Positions 1 through 8,171 of a stretch of DNA of 64,000 nt are shown here, in pieces. The notes beneath the pieces were generated by a model. That model was not told the origin of the DNA, searched no databases, and worked only from the letters and a program-made list of their open reading frames with translations. Positions within the stretch are counted from its first letter, which is position 1. Every line of letters begins with the position of its first letter. Origin of the DNA: Winogradskyella sp046545555 (GTDB lineage Bacteria; Bacteroidota; Bacteroidia; Flavobacteriales; Flavobacteriaceae); assembly GCF_046545555.1 (NCBI RefSeq), contig NZ_JBHZTH010000001.1, forward strand, positions 1,612,001 through 1,676,000, read 5' to 3'. Position numbers and translations under genes: made by a program.

Positions 1-501
1 AATCCAGATGTAGTATTTAATAATAATCTTAATCTAATTTCTCCAATGGTAGGAGCAGGTTTATATATGCATACTAGAAAATGGTACCTAGGAGTAGCAG
101 TTCCTAATTTTTTAGAAACAGAGCATTATGATGACTTTCAAGAATCATTAGCAACTGAACGTATGCATTTTTATGCTATAGGTGGTTATGTTTTTAATTT
201 AAGTGAAACAACAGAATTAAAACCTGCATTTCTTATAAAAGGAGTGGCAGGGGCGCCATTAATTGCAGATGTATCAGCAAACCTCTGGTTTCAAAAGAAA
301 TTGACTGCGGGTTTAGCGTGGAGATGGGATGACTCTGTGAGTGCATTAATTGGTTTTCAAGCAACACCGGGAATGTTTATTGGTTATGGTTATGATATGA
401 CAACAACCGGATTAAATAATTATAACAGTGGAACACACGAAATAACTTTAAGATTTGAAGTTAAAAGATTAGGTAGAATTTTATCACCACGTTTCTTCTA
501 A
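1..501 (+). CDS. PorP/SprF family type IX secretion outer-membrane protein (5' partial)
   Basis: The reading frame is open from the first base, so only the C-terminal 166 residues are present. The fragment has alternating beta-strand segments (GLYMHTRKWYLGVAVPNF, KPAFLIKGVAGAP, MFIGYGYDMTTTGLNNYNSG) and ends in an aromatic residue, as in outer-membrane barrels. GYGYDMTT followed by GTHEITLRF is characteristic of the PorP/SprF family, which works with T9SS and gliding components. The next gene, 10 bases downstream, is an OmpA/PD40 protein; this pair is recurrent in Bacteroidota. Many PorP/SprF paralogues occur per genome, so the exact role (core T9SS or paralogue serving one large adhesin) cannot be told from the fragment. 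Confidence 0.88.
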   Translation, partial: NPDVVFNNNLNLISPMVGAGLYMHTRKWYLGVAVPNFLETEHYDDFQESLATERMHFYAIGGYVFNLSETTELKPAFLIKGVAGAPLIADVSANLWFQKKLTAGLAWRWDDSVSALIGFQATPGMFIGYGYDMTTTGLNNYNSGTHEITLRFEVKRLGRILSPRFF

Positions 502-511
502 AAATAGTATT

Positions 512-2488
512 ATGAGAATAATTTCAAGATATATATGTACAGTACTGATAAGTATATTTGCTTTATCTGCTGTTGCACAGAACGGAAAAATTAAAAGCGT
601 ACAAGACGACTATAAAGATTTTGCTTATGTTAAGACTAGTGAGGTCCTTCTAGAAGTAGCAAACAAAGGTTATAAATCTGTAGATCTATTTCAGAAATTA
701 GCTAACTCCTATTATTTTATTAATGATATGGAGAACGCTTCAAAATGGTATGGAGAACTAATGGCTTTAGAAGAAGTTGTTGAGCCAGAGTATTACTTTA
801 GATATGCCTTAGCACTAAAAGGAACTAAGAATTATGAAGAATCTGATAAGTGGATGAAGAAATTTAATGCACTTAAACCAGATGATTTAAGAGGTAAAGC
901 ATTTTTGTCTAACGTTGATTACAAATCTTCTATCGAAGAATCGAGCAGAGATGATATTCAACCTAATAATTTAGATATCAATACTGAATTTTCTGATTTT
1001 GGAACTACCGAATATGAAAATAGTATAGTATTCGCTTCATCTAGAGGAGGAGGAAAAAAATATAGATGGAATCAACAACCGTATTTAGATTTATATGCTG
1101 TTGAAAGAACTGATGATAGTTTTGGTGAAGTAACAGAAATTCAGGGCAAGGTTAATACTAAATTTCATGAGTCTAGTGCCGTATTCTCACCTAATGGTAA
1201 GTATATGTTTTTTACTAGAAACAACTTTTTTAAACTTAAGTATAAGGAAGATGAAACAGGAATAAATAGATTACAACTCTATAGAGCTACAAAAAGTGAA
1301 GATGGCACTTGGGACGAAATTCATAAGATTCATTTTAATAGTGAAGATTATAGTGTAGCACATCCAACATTAAATCTTACAGGTAGTAGACTTTATTTTG
1401 CTTCGGATATGCCAGGAACATTTGGTCAATCAGATATATTTGTGGTCGATGTTAATGATGATGGTTCTTTAAGTACACCCGAAAATTTAGGACCTTCTAT
1501 TAATACGGAAGGGCAAGAATCATTTCCTTTTATAAACACTAATGGAGATTTATATTACTCCTCTACAGGATTTCCTGGATTAGGTGGTTTAGATGTTTTT
1601 AAATCAGAAGGTTTAGATCAAAAAGTAAAAGTGGGTTCTAATAGAAATTTTCCTATTCAGAATGTGAGTCAACCAGTTAATAGTGCTGCAGATGATTTCG
1701 GTTATTATGAAAATTTAGTTACTAAACGTGTATACTTTAGTTCTAATAGAGAAGGCGGAAAAGGAAGTGATGATATTTATACATTTATTATCCCTGAATG
1801 TGAGCAATCAGTGACTGGTTTAGTAAAAGATAAAGAAACGGATGCTATAATACCTAATTCTACCGTTATTTTATTTGATGGAGAAGGGAAAGAACTACAA
1901 CGCAAAACTGTTGGTGCAGATGCTGCATTTAGCTTTGAATTAGATTGTGAAATAGAATACCTAATTAGAGCAGAGAAAGAAACGTATGCTTCTGACGAAA
2001 AACGCTTTACAACACCTAAGAAAAAACAAGAACTCAGACTCCAATTACTATTAGAAAAAGATGTCATAGAGATTGAGCCTTGTGATGATTTAGCAAAAAT
2101 CCTGGATATTCCAATTATTTATTTTGATTTTGATAAGTCTAATATTAGATATGATGCCGAAATAGAATTGCAGAAAGTACTTGCGGTACTCAACAAATAT
2201 CCTACTATGAAAATTGATATTCGTTCACATACAGATTGCAGAGGACCTGCAACTTATAACGAAAAATTATCAGATAGAAGAGCACAATCGACGCGACAGT
2301 ATTTAATTGATAAAGGTATTTCCCAAGATCGTTTAACTGCTAAAGGTTATGGAGAATCAAGACTAATTAACGATTGTGGCTGTGAGCCTTCAAACGAATC
2401 TAGTTGTTCTGAAGAAGAGCATCAATTAAATAGACGTAGTGAGTTTATCATAACAAGTATTAATGGTAAGACTTGTGATGACAACTAA
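512..2488 (+). CDS. OmpA family protein with TPR, PD40 and carboxypeptidase-like domains
   Basis: The 658-residue protein has a signal peptide (cleavage near AVAQNG, residue 23). TPR-like helices follow (about 45-130), then WD40-like PD40 repeats (about 155-425; for example SPNGKYMFFTRNN and GSRLYFASDMPG), a regulatory carboxypeptidase-like beta domain (about 430-500), and a C-terminal OmpA peptidoglycan-binding domain (about 530-650; IYFDFDKSNIR, SHTDCRGPATYNEKLSDRRA). This architecture matches proteins such as PorE that tether T9SS/PorP-type barrels to peptidoglycan in the periplasm. It probably forms an operon with the upstream PorP-like gene (10-base gap) and is followed by a strong terminator. 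The domain order is clear; which secretion or motility complex it serves is inferred. Confidence 0.92.
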   Translation: MRIISRYICTVLISIFALSAVAQNGKIKSVQDDYKDFAYVKTSEVLLEVANKGYKSVDLFQKLANSYYFINDMENASKWYGELMALEEVVEPEYYFRYALALKGTKNYEESDKWMKKFNALKPDDLRGKAFLSNVDYKSSIEESSRDDIQPNNLDINTEFSDFGTTEYENSIVFASSRGGGKKYRWNQQPYLDLYAVERTDDSFGEVTEIQGKVNTKFHESSAVFSPNGKYMFFTRNNFFKLKYKEDETGINRLQLYRATKSEDGTWDEIHKIHFNSEDYSVAHPTLNLTGSRLYFASDMPGTFGQSDIFVVDVNDDGSLSTPENLGPSINTEGQESFPFINTNGDLYYSSTGFPGLGGLDVFKSEGLDQKVKVGSNRNFPIQNVSQPVNSAADDFGYYENLVTKRVYFSSNREGGKGSDDIYTFIIPECEQSVTGLVKDKETDAIIPNSTVILFDGEGKELQRKTVGADAAFSFELDCEIEYLIRAEKETYASDEKRFTTPKKKQELRLQLLLEKDVIEIEPCDDLAKILDIPIIYFDFDKSNIRYDAEIELQKVLAVLNKYPTMKIDIRSHTDCRGPATYNEKLSDRRAQSTRQYLIDKGISQDRLTAKGYGESRLINDCGCEPSNESSCSEEEHQLNRRSEFIITSINGKTCDDN

Positions 2489-2513
2489 AAGTCATTTATT
2501 TAAATAAAATATA

Positions 2514-2547
2514 AATAGCCGTTTAATTTTTTAAACGGCTATTTTTT
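2514..2547 (+). terminator. Rho-independent terminator after the PorP-OmpA pair
   Basis: The stem AATAGCCGTTTAA (2514-2526) pairs perfectly with TTAAACGGCTATT (2531-2543) around a TTTT loop and runs into a T tract. Confidence 0.85.
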
Positions 2548-2594
2548 ATGAAATCCTTTAGTATTTTTAAAGCTTTAGATGTTAATTTTGCTTT

Positions 2595-3122
2595 ATGACA
2601 GAAGAACAAGTCATCTTAGTAGATGAAAATGATAATCAGATAGGTTTAATGCCCAAAATGGAAGCGCATGAGAAGGCACTTTTGCATCGTGCTTTTTCAG
2701 TTTTTATTTTTAATAATAAGAATGAGTTAATGCTTCAGCAACGTGCAATGCATAAATATCATTCTCCTGGTTTATGGACTAATACCTGTTGCAGCCATCA
2801 ACGAAATGGTGAAAGTAATATTGAAGCTGGTACAAGACGATTACAAGAAGAAATGGGGTTTGTTACAGATTTGACTGAGTCTACATCTTTTGTCTATAAA
2901 GCTCCTTTTGATAATGGCTTAACAGAACATGAATATGACCACGTTATGATTGGTAAATTTAATGGTGAGCCAACTATTAACGCAGATGAAGTTGCAGACT
3001 GGAAATGGATGACTTTAGAAAACGTGAAAAAGGATATTAGTATGTATCCTCAAAATTATACAGAGTGGTTTAAAATTATATTTGAAAAATTCTACGAATT
3101 TATTAACGTTAATAACTTATGA
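2595..3122 (+). CDS. idi: Isopentenyl-diphosphate delta-isomerase, type I
   Basis: The 175-residue Nudix-fold enzyme interconverts isopentenyl and dimethylallyl diphosphate in the cytoplasm for isoprenoid, quinone and carotenoid synthesis. WTNTCCSHQ (residues 61-69) holds the active-site Cys (C66 by alignment to WTNSVCGHP of known type I enzymes). A Nudix-like stretch follows (AGTRRLQEEMGF, about 78-90), and EHEYDHV (about 116-122) carries the metal-binding acidic residues. Length is typical. The stop codon overlaps the next start in an ATGA arrangement, so translation of the pterin synthase is probably coupled. A TAATTTTG motif at 2583-2590 lies only four bases before the ATG, so a transcript from it would have almost no leader. 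Confidence 0.96.
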   Translation: MTEEQVILVDENDNQIGLMPKMEAHEKALLHRAFSVFIFNNKNELMLQQRAMHKYHSPGLWTNTCCSHQRNGESNIEAGTRRLQEEMGFVTDLTESTSFVYKAPFDNGLTEHEYDHVMIGKFNGEPTINADEVADWKWMTLENVKKDISMYPQNYTEWFKIIFEKFYEFINVNNL

Positions 3123-3529
3123 AAGTAACTGTACATAGAAAAGCTCATTTTAATGCAGCACACAGGCTTTATCGTAAAGATTGGAGTTTTGAGAAGAATG
3201 ATTTAGTTTTCGGTTTATGTAATAATCCAAATTTTCATGGTCATAATTACGAGCTTATTGCGAGTGTAACGGGAGAAGTTGACCCAGAAACTGGTTTTGT
3301 TATTGATGTAAAAATATTGAAGGATATTATTAAATCTGAGGTTGAGAATGCTTTTGATCATAAAAACTTAAATGTAGAAGTTCCAGAATTTCAGGATTTA
3401 AATCCAACAGCTGAAAATATTGCAGTTGTTATTTACAATAAAGTCAAAGCTAAATTAGATTCTAAGTTCCATCTTGAGATAACACTTTATGAAACGCCTC
3501 GTAATTTTGTAACCTATTCAGGCGAATAA
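3119..3529 (+). CDS. 6-pyruvoyltetrahydropterin / 6-carboxytetrahydropterin synthase family protein
   Basis: The 136-residue T-fold protein converts dihydroneopterin triphosphate to a tetrahydropterin. The zinc ligands are H15 (FNAAHRL), H40 and H42 (FHGH). C34 is the catalytic Cys, and a Glu in ETPRNF (about 125) binds the pterin ring. The motif spacing is C-x5-HGH, which resembles the 6-pyruvoyltetrahydropterin synthase subgroup more than the C-x3-HGH of QueD, so a queuosine role should not be assumed. It overlaps idi by four bases and is co-transcribed with it. Family assignment is firm; the physiological product is uncertain. Confidence 0.9.
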   Translation: MKVTVHRKAHFNAAHRLYRKDWSFEKNDLVFGLCNNPNFHGHNYELIASVTGEVDPETGFVIDVKILKDIIKSEVENAFDHKNLNVEVPEFQDLNPTAENIAVVIYNKVKAKLDSKFHLEITLYETPRNFVTYSGE

Positions 3530-3581
3530 TTTTAGAATTAATCTCTTAAATAATTTTTATCAATTAGTAAGAGAGATTCAT

Positions 3582-3589
3582 TACTTTTG
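3582..3589 (+). promoter_or_regulatory. Bacteroidota -7 promoter element TACTTTTG
   Basis: TACTTTTG fits the TAnnTTTG consensus and lies 21 bases before the ATG of the 89-residue protein. No clear TTTG -33 element is seen. Confidence 0.45.
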
Positions 3590-3610
3590 TAGCTCAAAAC
3601 ATTTATAAAC

Positions 3611-3880
3611 ATGGCAAATAAAAGAGATTTAAAAAAAGATATAAACTACGTTTTAGGAGATATTATCGAAGCAGTATATGTTTGGGAATTAACCAATACA
3701 GAAAAGCCTACAAAGGAAAGTGACGCCATCATAGATGACGCAATTAGCACATTCGATGAATTGATTGTGAGAGTTAATGACAGAGGCGTAGAAGATAAAA
3801 AAGTGCATTTTAAAGCAATTAATGCAGATTTAGAATCTAAAGGTAAAGCTCTAATTGAACGCATTAACAAACTAAAATAA
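3611..3880 (+). CDS. Conserved small helical protein of unknown function
   Basis: The 89-residue acidic/basic protein has no signal peptide and no membrane segment. It looks almost wholly alpha-helical (for example DINYVLGDIIEAVYVWEL and TFDELIVRVNDRG). I do not recognise a named family, though small proteins of this look with the start MANKRDLKKDINYVLGD are common in flavobacteria. It stands alone: a promoter-like TACTTTTG precedes it and a strong terminator follows within 30 bases, so it is a single-gene transcript. Function unknown. Confidence 0.85.
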   Translation: MANKRDLKKDINYVLGDIIEAVYVWELTNTEKPTKESDAIIDDAISTFDELIVRVNDRGVEDKKVHFKAINADLESKGKALIERINKLK

Positions 3881-3906
3881 TTGTATTAGTATTTTAAATA
3901 TAAACT

Positions 3907-3939
3907 AAAAAGCCAATCGTATTTGCGATTGGCTTTTTT
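3907..3939 (+). terminator. Rho-independent terminator
   Basis: AAAAGCCAATCG (3908-3919) pairs with CGATTGGCTTTT (3926-3937) around a six-base loop, followed by T residues. The A-rich 5' flank could let it also serve the opposing lipoprotein gene. Confidence 0.85.
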
Positions 3940-3976
3940 AGTTGTAGACGTAAATTCTTTTTATGGCGCTAAAGTC

Positions 3977-4690
3977 TTAATTCGCTAATTTTCTTTCGGC
4001 TATAAATTCTTTTAACTTTCTACCATATAAAGAATTTTTAATTTCATTTGTTAGACCATTATAAACAGAATCAATGTATATAGGATTAGCGGCCGGAATT
4101 TCATATAAAGCTAAATATGGTGCAATTTCACTATCTTTATTATTCATTGCAAACTGAATAGTATAAGCATATTTTCGTTTTATAAGTTTTTGAGATTGTT
4201 TATTTAAAGAGTCGGAAGTTATAGTGTCATTAGCTTTTTGAGCTAAGAAATTAGCTTCAATTAAATCTAAATTTTGATTATTAAACTGAGACATTATATC
4301 AGTGTATTCATTTAAAAGTGCCTGTTGCCTAGATCCATTTATTTTAGCATCAAAATTAAAATTCTTTAAAGAGGTCTTAATTTCTGTAATACCTTCATCG
4401 GCAAAAAACGGTATGTAATGTTCTTCGCCGTCATTTTTAAATAATTTTAAATACAATAAAACGGGTTCATCTATTGTAGTTTTCAAAGTAAACTCAGATT
4501 GTCCAGCGATAACTAATGAATCTAGATTTATAATGTCGGTTGAATCTAAGTTCTTTTGAAGATAAACCACCCCTTTTTTAAGTCCTTTTATATTTCCTTT
4601 TAATGTGAAATTTCCTTCATTATCATTGCTGCAAGAAATCGCTAAGAATGCTAATAATGTGATGCTTAAAAATTTATAAATCTTTGTCAT
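3977..4690 (-). CDS. DUF4369 domain lipoprotein without a thioredoxin domain
   Basis: The 237-residue protein has a lipoprotein signal (lipobox LLAFLAISC, Cys20). The N-terminal part (about 25-120; GNFTLKGNIKGLKKGVVYLQK and later EFTLKTTIDEPVLLYLKL) matches the DUF4369 beta domain that normally precedes a TlpA/AhpC-type thioredoxin domain in Bacteroidota. Here the C-terminal half is helical and has no CxxC motif, so this is the accessory domain alone and a thiol-oxidoreductase function is unlikely. It probably sits on the periplasmic face of a membrane. The gene appears monocistronic. Confidence 0.8.
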   Translation of the reverse strand: MTKIYKFLSITLLAFLAISCSNDNEGNFTLKGNIKGLKKGVVYLQKNLDSTDIINLDSLVIAGQSEFTLKTTIDEPVLLYLKLFKNDGEEHYIPFFADEGITEIKTSLKNFNFDAKINGSRQQALLNEYTDIMSQFNNQNLDLIEANFLAQKANDTITSDSLNKQSQKLIKRKYAYTIQFAMNNKDSEIAPYLALYEIPAANPIYIDSVYNGLTNEIKNSLYGRKLKEFIAERKLAN

Positions 4691-4742
4691 GAGTTTTTTT
4701 AATAATTAGGTGTGCAAATATCTTACAATCCTTTTAAAATTG

Positions 4743-6053
4743 CTAACTAACAGCTGCTAATTCCATTAATATTGTACAGGCGATAGCTGCAATTGTACCA
4801 ACTGCGTATCCAAAAACAGCAAGTAGCACTCCTACAGTAGCTAGGGATGGGTGAAATGCAGAAGCTACAATTGGAGCAGAAGCTGCACCACCAACATTGG
4901 CTTGACTTCCTACAGCTAGAAAGAAATAAGGTGCTTTAATTAATTTAGCAACAACAATTAATAATAACGCATGAATAGTCATCCAAACCACACCAATTGC
5001 TATTAGTCCAAGGTTATCAAAAATAAGTGTTAAATCCATTTTCATACCAATAGTAGCTACTAGTATATAGATAAATACACTACCGAATTTACTTGCTCCA
5101 GCACCTTCATAGTTTTTTGCTTTGGTATTAGATAGCAGTATAGCAATTAAGGTTGCTATACTTATCATCCAAAAGAATTTTGAACCTAAGAATGTAAAAA
5201 TATTTCGGGTTGTAGGTGATTCTATATTGGTGACAACGCCATCAAAAAATGGGGCTAAATAATTAGCTCCTAAATGCGCAATACTTACCGTACCAAAAGC
5301 GATAGCACAAATAATCATAATATCAGTAAGAGATGGATTACGCTTTACTTTTTCAGAAAAGGTAGATACTTTTTCTTTTAAGTCTTCAATAGAGGAGGTA
5401 TCCGCCTTAAGCCATTTATTAATGCGATTTCGTTTACCTATACCTATAAGGATAATGGCCATCCATATATTAGCAACAACGATGTCAACGAAAACCATTG
5501 CTCCGTATCTAGCCTGATTGTACTCGTATATCTCTAACATTGCTGTTTGATTAGCTCCACCACCTATCCAACTACCAGCTAGCGTAGAAAGTCCTCTCCA
5601 TACAGCATCTGGTCCAACACCTCCAACAGTTTCTGGAGATACAGCAGCAATTAATAGTATAGCAATGGGCCCACCAATAACAATACCTAAAGTCCCAGTG
5701 AAAAACATAACCAAAGCTTTCCAGCCCAAATTAAAAACAGCTTTTAAATCTATACTTAATGTCATTAAGACTAAAGCGGCTGGCAATAAATAACGACTTG
5801 CCATGTAATATAAGCTCGAACTACTTTCAGTTTTTACTCCTGACTCTGATACTGACGTCCATTCTGGAGAAATTAATCCAGTAGTTGTTAAAACCGCGGG
5901 AATCATATAGGCCATAAATAAACCTGGAACTATTTTGTAGAATTTTGGCCAAAAACCAGTTTTTATGGATTCAGTAAAAAAAACAAAACCCAATGCAAGC
6001 ATTAAGATTCCAAATACAATCGTGTCATCAGTAATAATAGGCGAAGTGTCCAT
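4743..6053 (-). CDS. DUF819 family integral membrane protein
   Basis: The 436-residue protein is almost entirely hydrophobic with about 10-12 membrane segments. Glycine/alanine-rich stretches such as LAGSWIGGGANQTAM and SQANVGGAASAPIVA are typical of the DUF819 (YjcL-like) family, which resembles secondary transporters of the AEC/bile-acid symporter type. The substrate is not known. The frame stays open to 6128, but that extension (MKSDQKWSLF onward) overlaps the 3' end of the ribbon-helix-helix gene and looks like non-coding sequence. I chose the ATG at 6053 (MDTSPIITDDTIVFG), which begins just before the first membrane helix. It follows the SPFH operon by 64 bases and may be its last gene. 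Confidence 0.88.
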   Translation of the reverse strand: MDTSPIITDDTIVFGILMLALGFVFFTESIKTGFWPKFYKIVPGLFMAYMIPAVLTTTGLISPEWTSVSESGVKTESSSSLYYMASRYLLPAALVLMTLSIDLKAVFNLGWKALVMFFTGTLGIVIGGPIAILLIAAVSPETVGGVGPDAVWRGLSTLAGSWIGGGANQTAMLEIYEYNQARYGAMVFVDIVVANIWMAIILIGIGKRNRINKWLKADTSSIEDLKEKVSTFSEKVKRNPSLTDIMIICAIAFGTVSIAHLGANYLAPFFDGVVTNIESPTTRNIFTFLGSKFFWMISIATLIAILLSNTKAKNYEGAGASKFGSVFIYILVATIGMKMDLTLIFDNLGLIAIGVVWMTIHALLLIVVAKLIKAPYFFLAVGSQANVGGAASAPIVASAFHPSLATVGVLLAVFGYAVGTIAAIACTILMELAAVS

Positions 6054-6117
6054 CGTTAGGATTTTTATTCTCCGCAAAATACAAAAATTAAAAACTAAAA
6101 AAAGTGACCATTTCTGA

Positions 6118-6297
6118 TCACTTTTCATCTTTAGTGCTTTCTTTTTTCTTGGGATTCCTATTATGCTCTTTTAAGTATTGCATCAGCATCCATTCTATTT
6201 GTCCGTTAGTACTGCGAAACTCATCAGAAGCCCATTTTTCAACAGCCTTTAGCATATCTTCATTTATGCGTAATGCAAAAGCTTTTTTTTTAGACAT
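6118..6297 (-). CDS. Arc-like ribbon-helix-helix protein (59 aa)
   Basis: This short gene encodes MSKKKAFALRINEDMLKAVE followed by KWASDEFRSTNGQIEWMLMQ and a charged tail. The beta strand KAFALRI (5-11) followed by two helices matches the ribbon-helix-helix fold of Arc/MetJ-type DNA-binding proteins. The DEFRSTNGQIEWML segment is typical of Arc family DNA-binding domain proteins of Bacteroidota. Its start overlaps the 3' end of the preceding PH-like membrane protein gene by eight bases, as in the rest of this tightly packed operon. Such proteins normally bind DNA as dimers; autoregulation of the SPFH operon is an inference. Confidence 0.85.
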   Translation of the reverse strand: MSKKKAFALRINEDMLKAVEKWASDEFRSTNGQIEWMLMQYLKEHNRNPKKKESTKDEK

Positions 6298-6805
6298 TGT
6301 TACTTTTTTTAATTTTTGATTTATAGGTTAGCAAAACACGTTCTGCATCTACTTTTTTTTGTGTTCCTATTAGAAGCTTTTTCCCATTGATTAAATCTAG
6401 TTGTATGCCAATATCGCCAGAAATATTTATTGCTTTTCCTTTAGACTTATTCCATAACGCGCCACCTCTTAATCCCCAACCTCCATAATCGTTTATAGCA
6501 TCATAAGTTCTTACATACACTTTGTTAATTTCACTCCAATTAATATGCTTATACTTTAAATGAAATGGAAAGAATTTATAATAAATACCAGTTTGGTCGA
6601 TTCTTGTAGATAGCTTAAAAAAGAAAATAATACATGCAGCAAATACCACCAAGCCTAAAAGACCAATTAATTCTGTAGTTGAGTAACTTTTAGGATTTTT
6701 TATGTAAGTACCTAGTATAATACCAATAGGCATTATTATACTTACTACCATAAGTATAATAAGCCATAGTTGATTGAATCGTTGTTCCTCCTTAAAGATT
6801 CTCAT
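6290..6805 (-). CDS. Small membrane protein with PH-like domain
   Basis: The 171-residue protein has two membrane helices in its first 70 residues (about 13-32 and 45-65). A cytoplasmic beta-rich domain follows (INWSEINKVYVRTYDAINDYGGWGLRGG, then AINISGDIGIQLDLINGKKLLIGTQKK). This layout, with the DYGGWGLRG and GIQLDLINGKKLLIGT patterns, resembles bacterial PH-like domain membrane proteins. Its ATG shares one base with the TAA of the DUF4177 gene (TAATG), and its 3' end overlaps the ribbon-helix-helix gene, so it belongs to the SPFH operon. The precise function is unknown. Confidence 0.82.
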   Translation of the reverse strand: MRIFKEEQRFNQLWLIILMVVSIIMPIGIILGTYIKNPKSYSTTELIGLLGLVVFAACIIFFFKLSTRIDQTGIYYKFFPFHLKYKHINWSEINKVYVRTYDAINDYGGWGLRGGALWNKSKGKAINISGDIGIQLDLINGKKLLIGTQKKVDAERVLLTYKSKIKKSNNV

Positions 6806-6963
6806 TATCTGTTTTTATCTCGCTCTAGAATTATCAAAGGAGAATTTTGACCAATATGTTTTACTTCCCAACCCTCTCTGGCATATTGGTTTAACAAATC
6901 TTCATATTTCTGAATTCTATTTCTTAAACCTAGTTTTGGATGTATTACTTTATATTCTTTCAT
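6805..6963 (-). CDS. DUF4177-like small protein (52 aa)
   Basis: This short gene encodes MKEYKVIHPKLGLRNRIQKY followed by EDLLNQYAREGWEVKHIGQN and SPLIILERDKNR. The pattern (beta strand, helix with LLNQYAREGWEV, beta strand ending LERDK) is that of DUF4177, a small fold of unknown function. It lies one base after the stop of the glycine-zipper gene and its stop codon overlaps the next start (TAATG). This very tight packing supports it as a real gene despite its size. Confidence 0.85.
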   Translation of the reverse strand: MKEYKVIHPKLGLRNRIQKYEDLLNQYAREGWEVKHIGQNSPLIILERDKNR

Positions 6964-6964
6964 T

Positions 6965-7147
6965 TTACTCTTCTGTTTTATTGTCTTTTAATACCACTAG
7001 AGCTATTACTACACCGATTATTGTCCCAATAATAGAGCCATATACCATACTCATCGCAATATCTCCACTAACGGCTCCAATTGTAGTGCCAATACTTGTG
7101 CCCATTGCGCAACCCACGCCAATTGAAAATATTTGTTTCTGATTCAT
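6965..7147 (-). CDS. Glycine-zipper small membrane protein (60 aa)
   Basis: The protein consists of two hydrophobic helices rich in Gly/Ala/Ser (FSIGVGCAMGTSIGTTIGAV and MVYGSIIGTIIGVVIALVVL) with G-x3-G spacing and a short charged tail, which suggests tight helix packing in the membrane. No named family is certain. It starts two bases after the SPFH gene and is one base from the DUF4177 start, so it is translated within the same operon. A role in assembling or modulating the SPFH membrane complex is only an inference from position. Confidence 0.78.
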   Translation of the reverse strand: MNQKQIFSIGVGCAMGTSIGTTIGAVSGDIAMSMVYGSIIGTIIGVVIALVVLKDNKTEE

Positions 7148-7149
7148 AA

Positions 7150-8010
7150 TTAATGACTTAATGTTCCTGTATTCAATACTGGTGAAGCATCTTTATCTCC
7201 ACAGAGTACAACCATGAGATTACTTACCATAGCCGCTTTGCGTTCTTCATCCAAATCTACAACTTGTTTCTTGTTGAGTTCTTCTATCGCCATTTCTACC
7301 ATACTTACGGCTCCTTCTACGATTTTATGTCTAGCAGCTACAATTGCTGTGGCTTGCTGACGTTTTAACATCGCATTAGCGATTTCTTGTGCATAGGCTA
7401 AATACCCAATACGAGCTTCTAATACTTCAATACCAGCGATAGATAAGCGTTCGTCTATTTCTTTTTCTAGTGCTGTACTAACTTCATTAACACTAGATCT
7501 TAGCGTTATATCTTCGTCATGGCCTTCGTCTGCAAAGTTATCGTAAGGATACATGCTTGCAAGTTTACGAACCGCTGCGTCTGTTTGTACACGTACAAAG
7601 TTTTCGTAATTATCGACATCAAAAGCTGCTTTGTATGTATTATGTACGCGCCAAACTAAAATGGTGCTAATCATTATAGGATTACCTAGCTTGTCATTTA
7701 CCTTAAGACGCTCACTATCAAAGTTACTAGCTCTTAGTGATATTTTCTTTTTGGTATAAAAAGGGTTTACCCAATAGAAACCATTTTTCTTTACTGTGCC
7801 GACATATTTTCCGAATAATAGTAATACTCTAGATCCGTTGGGTTGCACCATTAAAAAGCCAAAGGCTAATACAAGAGATGCTACAATACCAAAAACAGAC
7901 CATCCTGTTTTAGTTATAGGTATTAATGCAATACTACCAAAGAATAATAGTACAAATAGAAATAACATTAAGTAACCATTAGCAGGAACAATGATTTTTT
8001 CTTCTTTCAT
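7150..8010 (-). CDS. SPFH/band 7 domain membrane protein
   Basis: The 286-residue protein has two N-terminal hydrophobic stretches (about 12-32 and 37-55). A band 7/SPFH domain follows (about 60-235) with KKNGFYWVNPFYTKKKISLR, IMISTILVWRV and the helical VLEARIGYLAYAQEIANAMLKRQQATAIVAARHKI region (about 200-235). SPFH proteins oligomerise at the membrane and organise proteases or microdomains. It is the first gene of a five-gene operon (8010 down to 6118) and may also drive the DUF819 gene. Upstream (8051-8096) there are two inverted repeats that could be operators. Family assignment is firm; the role in this organism is not known. Confidence 0.92.
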   Translation of the reverse strand: MKEEKIIVPANGYLMLFLFVLLFFGSIALIPITKTGWSVFGIVASLVLAFGFLMVQPNGSRVLLLFGKYVGTVKKNGFYWVNPFYTKKKISLRASNFDSERLKVNDKLGNPIMISTILVWRVHNTYKAAFDVDNYENFVRVQTDAAVRKLASMYPYDNFADEGHDEDITLRSSVNEVSTALEKEIDERLSIAGIEVLEARIGYLAYAQEIANAMLKRQQATAIVAARHKIVEGAVSMVEMAIEELNKKQVVDLDEERKAAMVSNLMVVLCGDKDASPVLNTGTLSH

Positions 8011-8050
8011 AATTTAAAAATTTAACTGGTTAATAATTATTTTTATTTAT

Positions 8051-8096
8051 TATGATATTAAAATGATATCATAAAGATATAACATATAAGTATGTT
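8051..8096. promoter_or_regulatory. Two inverted repeats upstream of the SPFH operon
   Basis: TATGATAT (8051-8058) is inverted as ATATCATA (8066-8073), and AACATA (8081-8086) is inverted as TATGTT (8091-8096). They lie 40-90 bases before the SPFH start and could be operators, possibly for the ribbon-helix-helix protein of the operon. AT-rich sequence makes chance repeats fairly likely. Confidence 0.35.
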
Positions 8097-8144
8097 ATTA
8101 AATCATTTTGTTACAATTTTTATAAAAAAAGTAAAAAATAAAGT

Positions 8145-8161
8145 TTGGCACGCCATTTGTA
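8145..8161 (+). promoter_or_regulatory. Sigma-54-like promoter (-24/-12)
   Basis: The sequence TTGGCACG-N4-TTGTA matches the sigma-54 consensus TTGGCACG-N4-TTGCA except for T in place of the -12 C. The GG (8147-8148) to G (8159) spacing is exactly ten bases, as required. The predicted start is near 8171-8173, which coincides with the first base of the folded RNA described next. No activator gene is adjacent. Confidence 0.5.
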
Positions 8162-8171
8162 TTATACAAGG

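Noticed and set aside
1777..2067. Open frame on the minus strand inside the OmpA gene
   Set aside because: It lies wholly inside a well supported gene on the opposite strand and has no promoter or family support.
2583..2595. Leaderless promoter for idi (TAATTTTG four bases before ATG)
   Set aside because: Only the -7 element is present; no good -33 element at the usual distance, so it is kept as a remark only.
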